Source: Ephydatia muelleri (Eukaryota > Porifera > Demospongiae > Spongillida > Spongillidae). From it: DNA of 64,000 nt. The notes beneath the pieces were generated by a model, which saw only the letters and a program-made list of their open reading frames with translations, ran no database searches and was not told the DNA's origin. The stretch covers positions 5,329,585 to 5,393,584 of the forward strand of contig JABACO010000010.1 of the NCBI GenBank assembly GCA_013339895.1. Direction: 5' to 3'. Position 1 is the stretch's first letter. Every line of letters starts with the position of its first letter. Shown one piece after another: positions 57,940 to 64,000 of this stretch. Both the position numbers and the translations under genes were made by a program.

Positions 57940-58265
57940 AAACAAAACTGAAACTAGAACCCAGATCATTCTCATTCAACCTCCTGATCTAGGACAAAAC
58001 CCGACCTAGCTAGAATGGATCTTGCATTGGACTGGATCAAGATAAAAGTCAGACTACCGAAAAAATTGCAAAGTACTTTTAGGCTTTGGAGAGTTGGTTA
58101 TGATGGCTTCATGCCTCACCAAAAAAGAGAAAGCATTACATGCTCTGGCTCCTTGAGTACCTTAAGATTCAACAGCAAGGGGGACACACATCCAGCCACG
58201 TTCAGTGCATTTAGCATCATTTCCCTCATGCTTCCTGCCCTCGCAGCCACACCAGCAGTAACTAC
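57940..58265. other. Junction between the two retrotransposon remnants
   Basis: Non-coding or 3'/5' UTR-like sequence between element B (ending near 58270 on minus) and the N-terminus of element A. An open plus frame at 58015-58353 is not recognised. Confidence 0.35.
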
Positions 58266-58269
58266 CGCT

Positions 58270-59760
58270 TCAGATACAACACTGGAATTTAGAGGGGGAA
58301 ATTACCGTGACATCAAATGCTGCAGAACCTTTAATACCCCAGGTAGTCATTAGGATATCAGCCGAACGAGTTTGGAGTCCATCCAAGTCCAAGCCACTTC
58401 CGGCTTCCAAGGAGGCAGATAAGGAGGCACGATGGCAAGCACTGTATATTGCATTGCGCAGACGGTTGTGACATGTGGTGACATCTCCTCCCCATTTACA
58501 TGCAGTGCTGTGATGGCACGAAGGGTTTAGTATCTTCCCCGGGCACAATAGGCACGAAGGAGGCTTAGTATCCGACATGCCAGGGGGGGTTATTCCTAGC
58601 TGCGATTTAATAGCAGTGCTTAACTCATCATTTTCAAAATGAAGACCCAAACTTACAGATGGTGTGGCAGTCATGCAGCTGCATGGGAGCAGATACAGAC
58701 AGTAGTCATACCCTATGGGCACATGACAAAGAATCAAACAGTCAATTAAAAGAATACAGTGTAGTTGTCTAGACAGTCTGAGAGACTATGTTGAGATGGT
58801 ATGGTAAGCAAAACAGATTATCAAAGTCTGAGGGCAGCAAAAAAAGATTATATAAATCGATTGCTGCTTTGAGGTGAACATCATCTGGAGAGGCACAATC
58901 AGAATTGCAAAATGAGGCAATGTAGGCCACAGAGGAATGATGGAATAAGGCCATGCCTAATGACTCTGTGGTGGTATCTATAACATTCTGAGAAACAGTG
59001 ATGAACAATACTATCAAACTGCTTGAGGGTTGCACTCGCCATTGTAGTGGTGTAGTTCTAGTTATGTAGGAAAGTTTGGAAAAACCTCCAAAAAAATGAA
59101 GTAGGACAAACACAACATGGGAGTCAATGGTTCCTACCTCCTGATGGTGGGAAAGCAGAACAGAGCAGCAGAAATCTTCATGGTCATAAATTGTTATCAA
59201 AACTCATCACCCCCAATGGGGGAGCCCAATAGCTCAAACTTTGGAACACTAGACGAGGGAATACAACTGGGAAATTGGGACAGATCTCCAGCTCCAAACA
59301 GTTCATACTTTCTTTGGTTTATATTCAAGCCAAGGGACAGTCCTAGCAGCTGAATGATGGTGAGGGCTCTTAGAACTGATTCCAAATAACCTGCCAGAGC
59401 TCCGTCATCAATGTACCAGCATTGCAGACCAAGCTCTGAGCCTTCTTTGTCATCTCCAATGGCCGACACTAATTGCTGGCGAACCAGGGCAAAAAGAAAA
59501 GGCCCAAGAGGATCAATCTCCTTGTTGAACTTCCTGCTGGGATGACAAAATCACCATAGTATGCCATAGGGAAGGGTGTTGGCTATAGCACCATGTAGCC
59601 CAAGGTAGGATATCAGGAAAGTGTACTTCACATTCGTTAAGGATCCACTGTCTGGAGACCATATTAACGGCATAGGTAAGGTCAACCTTGAGCAGCACAA
59701 ATCTTTCATCAGTCCAATGTTCACTCACACATTTTTGCATTTTGCCTCCAGACCCGAACC
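58270..59760 (-). pseudogene. Non-LTR retrotransposon B, 5'-truncated
   Basis: Starting inside the polymerase, it reads RFVLLKVDLTYAVNMVSRQW, QQEVQQGD, then after a frameshift GPFLF-type sequence and the intact active site WYIDDGALAG. It goes on with FFGGFSKLSYITRTTPLQW and SVAYIASFCNSDCASPDD. The C-terminus contains CLLCPGKILNPSCHHSTAC, a CCHC pattern, then SADILMTTWGIKGSAAFDVTV, like the R.PD...D core of the restriction-like endonuclease of R2-type elements. 5' truncation is typical of target-primed insertion. Confidence 0.75.
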
Positions 59761-59764
59761 ACGC

Positions 59765-60615
59765 TTCTGATGCTTAGCTGTTGGAACGGTGGCGAGCTCA
59801 AGATCGTGTTAAGCAGGAGAAGTGACCTCCTGTACAGATTTAGAAAAAAGTGATTTCACATTTTAAGAGTGAGTTGTGTAATGCGTAACTGACTGCCTTG
59901 TTACAGCTGAACTTCAAAACGCTGGTATAACCAGTTTTCCCTACCACTGTCTACAACCTTGTGTATTGTCTTGGTCGTTTTATATATACTATTGTGACCG
60001 TGTAATTACATACATGTATGTACTGATACAAGAGTAGCACCTATCCAGCATTGACATAAAACATACACTAAGATTCTACGCATGTACAAATGATCGATCG
60101 TTTGCTGTGCACATCAGGCATGGGGTCAACATTTGGTTCTGTATATAATGCATGTATAGAAAACATGCAATCTGCTAATGGTATGGACTCTGTTTTAAGC
60201 CTGGTGGCAACAAACATGATTAATAAGACAAACTTTTGTTGTTTGCCTTTTTAGAATTTGGGAGTTATAAGTGCTTACCCCAAATTGGTAAAAAGTATAT
60301 TCAAAATATGAATTTGTCACACTGGATACAAGTGTTTATACACTCTGAATACATGTTATCAGTGTTGACTAACAATGCATTTCCCATGCAACGCATACAC
60401 ATGCAGCAGTTGTTTACGGCCTTGTACTAGTCCTGTAATATTTAAAATACTCCATATGCTGGACATGGCTCCATGTTCTCTTCAGCCAGTGAGGGAGCCA
60501 GTGTCTTAATCACTCCGTATACATCGTTCTGCTTCAGTTCAAGTTGGATACTCTTTGTGTTACCTACAGTTTAATTTGTGTTTACTTTGGCTTATGGTAT
60601 AGCATTTAGTATTCA
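59765..60615. other. Region without recognised gene
   Basis: AT-rich sequence between retrotransposon B and the third receptor fragment. On the minus strand it lies 3' of the membrane exon and could hold a cytoplasmic-tail exon, which I could not identify. Confidence 0.35.
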
Positions 60616-60620
60616 TGTAC

Positions 60621-60713
60621 CTTTGTATTTACATCTGATGCAGACAGCTGAGAAGACCACACCCACCACTGTTGCTATCATCAGTAGTAAAGCTCCACAA
60701 ACAGTTCCATATA
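60621..60713 (-). CDS. Transmembrane exon (third receptor fragment)
   Basis: A 93-nt phase 1-1 exon (acceptor GATTACACAG, donor CAAAG|GTACAT) reads GTVCGALLLMIATVVGVVFS then AVCIRCKYK: about 22 hydrophobic residues followed by a basic stop-transfer. The frame is open, unlike the left copy at 5246-5345. Cytoplasmic exons would follow downstream. Confidence 0.7.
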
Positions 60714-60859
60714 CTGTGTAATCAGTAAAAACTTATTTATGTCATGTCTGCAACCAGCCGCATGCAGTTGGTTTAAATGATCATCACATATGCATCTTGG
60801 CACATATGTATTTGAACTTGGAAGCCAATTCACAGTAACACTCAAGTGTCCATTCTTAC

Positions 60860-60970
60860 CTATGGAATTGGGCAATTCATGTGTTTGATAACTATCCATT
60901 ATTGGAGTTTTAGTACAAGCAATAATGGTTGTTTCAATTGTAGGAGTTGTGATGTCCATTATTTGAAATC
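60860..60970 (-). CDS. Stalk exon (third receptor fragment)
   Basis: A 111-nt phase 1-1 exon (acceptor TTTTACAG, donor CATAG|GTAAGA) reads FQIMDITTPTIETTIIACTK then a TPIMD repeat. It is Thr-rich, a likely O-glycosylated stalk between FN3 and membrane. Confidence 0.6.
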
Positions 60971-61036
60971 CTGTAAAATATTTAGCACCACGATCTCTAA
61001 CATATCGATGCATAAACCACTGCCTGCAACACTAAC

Positions 61037-61336
61037 CTCTAGGTGTTCTGTTTGGAACCATGTAAATGCATGTAGTTGCATTCCCATTTCCAGCTCCATT
61101 TACAGCAAAGATGGTTGCATCTTCTCCCAGAGCAAGTGAGGAATTACAAGGCATTGAAGGCTTACATCCTGCTGGATTACTGATTGTCATAGAGATGTTG
61201 GTGATATTGTTATTTAGAATATAATGAGATATTGTGGGAGGGATTGATGTCTCGAGAGATGGTGGTGCCAACCAGAAAACTGTTAGTGTATTGTTTGTGG
61301 AAATAACTTCAAATCATTGTGGTGGTGATAATATAC
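61037..61336 (-). CDS. FN3 exon with stop (third receptor fragment)
   Basis: A 300-nt phase 1-1 exon encodes NTLTVFWLAPPSLETSIPPT, ISHYILNN, then IFAVNGAGNGNATTCIYMVP. A TGA at 61316-61314 lies after SPPQ near the domain start. It is shorter than the FN3 at 5699-6061, with part of the middle strands lost. The upstream exons expected beyond 61.4 kb are absent, so the fragment is truncated. Confidence 0.7.
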
Positions 61337-61617
61337 CTGTTTGGGAAAAGGAGATGTGTGTATATATGCTATGTGCAGTAGAGATGATACTGCAAAGCAC
61401 ATAAAGAAAAATGGCAGATAATTGAGGTGATCAACCTTTGTAATAAAATGACTGCACCATTTTAGATGTGTTGGCTAAAATACTCAGCACGTCTATCCAT
61501 TAATTTTTTCAATGGCTGCATGAGCTATAAATAATGCTGATAATATAGAAATGTTATGTCTATCCATCGATGAAATCGATGAGAGCACATTATTACGTTC
61601 GCTAAATATAAATGTGC

Positions 61618-61740
61618 ATACATACATACATACATACATACATACATACATACATACATACATACATACATACATACATACGTACGTACGTACGTACATA
61701 CATACATAAATACATACATCGATACATACATACACATGTA
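61618..61740. repeat. (TACA)n/(TACG)n microsatellite
   Basis: TACA repeats of about 60 bp are followed by four TACG units and degenerate TACA. The alternating His-Thr-Tyr-Ile ORFs are artefacts. Confidence 0.97.
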
Positions 61741-62029
61741 TGTACGCATGCACACACACACACACATACATTACATTACATTACATATGTACATACATGT
61801 ACCTTAACTTCTACGTTTCCATCACATGGCCTAATTGCAAGACTGGGAGAACAGGTCAACACTTACATGTACATCATCCCATTGACTATCTTGCATATCA
61901 GACTACTCCATTATTTGTCCGAGTTGGCATTGGAAATATGTCCCCACGGGGTAGTGGTTCTAAATGCCAGAGAGTTTGTGCTATAACAGACAGCCCTTAA
62001 AATACAGGGTAGTTGGCTTCAAGCAGTAG

Positions 62030-62792
62030 CGGATTGGGGAGATGTTGCCATAGATAATAGCTTTCAGTAGCTAGGGGGGTCTGGAAGGTCGCTGTCGGCT
62101 CCTAGTAACCCGGACGAGGAGATCGCGCGCTCCTAGACCCACTACTGCAGAGGGAGCCAAAAAGAACACATCCAAGGGTTGATTTGTGCAAAACAAGTTA
62201 CGTTGCCGCAAGTCGTCGCCTCAGATCACACGTGATTATAATTGGGCACTGTCCTTATATGGCTTGTCCCTGTCGCGAGTATCGTATATACCATTTTAAT
62301 TTGTGATTGTCCGCTTCGAATTCTTTATAGAACGACCACATTGACAAATATGTGGATATGCACACACGCATATGGAAAAGTAGCAACAGAAAAGGAATTA
62401 ACGTTAATTTCCCAGGCCAGGGTCATGGCGCCACCACGTGGTCGAATATAAAAAGCTATAGGCCTATAGTGGCCTTACTTATACACTTAGCCTTCAGTGA
62501 TGCCTTAGTTTTTCAGAAAACAAACACACGTAGTTTAATGCGTATCATGTTTATCGAATAGACCTAGGACTATTCCGCGTTTGACAGACCATAAAACTTC
62601 AAACGGCTTAGTATCGAACCAAAAACATGCGCTCCTACTATACATGTAGTCCCAAACTAAGAACATACCAAGTTTGGGTGCAGTTAAGTGTAGGGAAATG
62701 ACAATATTAACGAAATAACTTAACTATTCACGGGTGTTGTGCTTGTATTGGAATCATTCATTCATGCTTGTGCTAGGTGGTTTCCTTACATA
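62030..62792 (+). mobile_element. Probable 5' LTR/leader of a Ty3/Gypsy-like element
   Basis: A promoter-like AATATAAAAAGC lies at 62447. The sequence TTTGGCGACGAGGGTAA at about 62793, just before gag, has the position and form of a primer-binding site in Ty3/Gypsy elements, so the LTR probably ends ...TTACA near 62790. The LTR start cannot be fixed because the matching 3' LTR is outside the window. Confidence 0.5.
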
Positions 62793-62811
62793 TTTGGCGA
62801 CGAGGGTAAAA

Positions 62812-63906
62812 ATGAACGAGGAGCAGATTCGAAACGCGGTACAAACGGTTCAAGTTCGACCGTTTTGACCCTGCTCAAGAAAAATGGGAATATTATATTC
62901 AGCGTTTTGAAACGGAATTGGCCCACTACAACCTCCTTTCTGGTGATGCGACCGCGGTCCGGAAGCTCGAAAAAACCTTCTACTTTCAAAGGTGGGGCCG
63001 GAAGCGTTTAGAATATTGGTTGACCACCATCGTCCTGAGGCAGTTACAACCAAAACGTACCAGCTTTTGAAAAGCACGTTGCAAAGGCATTATCAGGCGG
63101 GAATTTGCATTCTAGCGGAGAGAGTCACTTTCGCGTCGAGGTATAGGAAAGAGGGAGAGACTGTATCACAATTTATTATCGCATTGCGCGCCATCGCTGG
63201 AAATTGTAGTTTTGGCCCGTCTTTAGAAGAACGCTTACGTGATCAATTGGCTATTGGTATTAACAACGATTACTGGCAAAGAGAATTATTTCGAATACAC
63301 ACTACCAATGAAGCTACACTCCAACAAGTTGAAGCTTCAGCTTTGGTTTTGGAACAGGCGCATAATCAGCAACATAAGATTCAAGCCTTGGGGAAAGACA
63401 ATACAGGAACAGAGTCTGGCATTCGAAGAGTGAAGGGGTTACAAGAGACCGCACCTCACGCACGTGGTAGCATGCGTAATACGTCAGGTTTTACACCTAA
63501 GGAACTGGAAGAAGGGCGAGACTGCTTAAGGTGCGGATTCCCGAAACATCGAACTGGAGAGAAATGCCCAGCCCAAGGAGCAATCTGCAATTCATGTGGG
63601 GCCTCGAATCATTTCGCTAGGGTATGCATGAAGTCAAAAGAGCAACAGTTACTCACTGTGGTCAAGGGGGCTACCAAGACAAGACGTGTGAATGCAGTAG
63701 CAATTGATCTAGATGATGAAGAATACACAGATTCAGTGATAGATGGGGATGACAGTGGAGAAAGAGAAGTGAACACAGTACAGATCAGGACTCTGAGAGG
63801 CCAGGCAGCACGTCTGAGTGTGTTGTTAAATGGAGTAAGGGTGCAAATGCTTTATGACCCAGGAGCAGCACGGTCAGTAATCAGCGAACAATCTGGAAGA
63901 GAATAG
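62812..63906 (+). pseudogene. Ty3/Gypsy-like gag with protease fragment
   Basis: The ATG at 62812 begins MNEEQIRNAVQTV, then the frame changes; FDPAQEKWEYYIQRFETELA follows in another frame, and the main frame (62992-63906) carries HHRPEAVTTKTYQLL, ERVTFASRYRKEGETVSQFI and GNCSFGPSLEERLRDQL, the capsid region of this family. Two zinc knuckle-like segments follow (CLRCGFPKHRTGEKC and CNSCGASNHFARVC). The end holds the protease start LYDPGAARSVIS, with DPG in place of the usual D(S/T)G. The frame then ends at TAG. Described only as a retrotransposon remnant. Confidence 0.8.
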
Positions 63907-64000
63907 GATCCCCTTACCTGTCATCAGCAGACACTTTGGTGGCCTAACATTGATGAGGAAGTGAAAATGTATGTAAAGAAATGTAGCCCTTGTCAGCAGA
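63907..64000 (+). pseudogene. Integrase zinc-binding fragment, continues off window
   Basis: In the same frame after the TAG the sequence reads CHQQTLWWPNIDEEVKMYVK then KCSPCQQ, the second half of the HHCC zinc-binding domain of Gypsy integrases (WWP.I...V..YV..C..CQ). Reverse transcriptase and RNase H, which should lie between protease and integrase, are missing, so a large internal deletion is present. Confidence 0.75.

Noticed and set aside
61493..61986. Tyr-Val-Cys-Met and Tyr-Ile-His-Thr repeat ORFs
   Set aside because: Translations of the TACA/TACG microsatellite.

Overview
The window is eukaryotic, animal nuclear DNA: AT-rich, intron-rich, with many transposon families, long CA/TG and TACA microsatellites and a very common TACATGTA palindrome. 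Coding content consists of short exons of a cell-surface receptor family that combines scavenger-receptor cysteine-rich (SRCR), immunoglobulin-like and fibronectin III domains with one transmembrane segment. Large families of this kind occur in demosponges, so a sponge is my best guess (inference, about 0.5). I saw no rRNA, tRNA or CRISPR array.

The main architectural fact is a window-scale imperfect inverted duplication centred near 30.3 kb. The left copy of the receptor locus is on the minus strand (exons from about 24.96 kb down to 5.25 kb). The right copy is on the plus strand (about 39.34 to 55.17 kb). They diverge head to head from a 12 kb core (26.2-38.1 kb) that is itself a palindrome with added tandem duplications and no recognisable gene. 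Similarity is very uneven: the SRCR block at 9.49-9.85 kb and its partner at 53.87-54.23 kb are nearly identical, introns included, while other parts match only in patches. A third fragment (FN3, stalk, transmembrane exons) lies at 60.62-61.34 kb on the minus strand. Each copy carries its own stops or frameshifts, mostly at different sites.

In the right copy, exons from 39.34 kb to the first SRCR domain can be joined by splice sites and codon phase without a stop. This gives an unrecognised N-terminal region of alternating short modules ahead of the SRCR part. One junction needs a GC-AG intron, conserved in both arms.

The arms differ by mobile elements, so each arm often shows the other's empty site. 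At 0.86-4.70 kb a Tc1/mariner-like element contains a piggyBac-like element, which contains a 56-bp minisatellite. Left-arm insertions are a foldback-bearing 5 kb block (10.2-15.2 kb), a hAT element (20.87-22.65 kb) and a Tc1-type TIR element (23.05-23.82 kb). Right-arm insertions are a solo LTR (39.75-40.05 kb), a family of TTAA-flanked MITEs (40.8-48.0 kb) and a second hAT remnant (42.05-43.15 kb). Two tandem R2-type non-LTR retrotransposon remnants (55.2-59.75 kb) cut off the right gene. The window ends inside a Ty3/Gypsy-like element whose gag-protease region runs straight into the integrase zinc-binding region. An assembly fold-back must be excluded before the inverted duplication is taken as biology.
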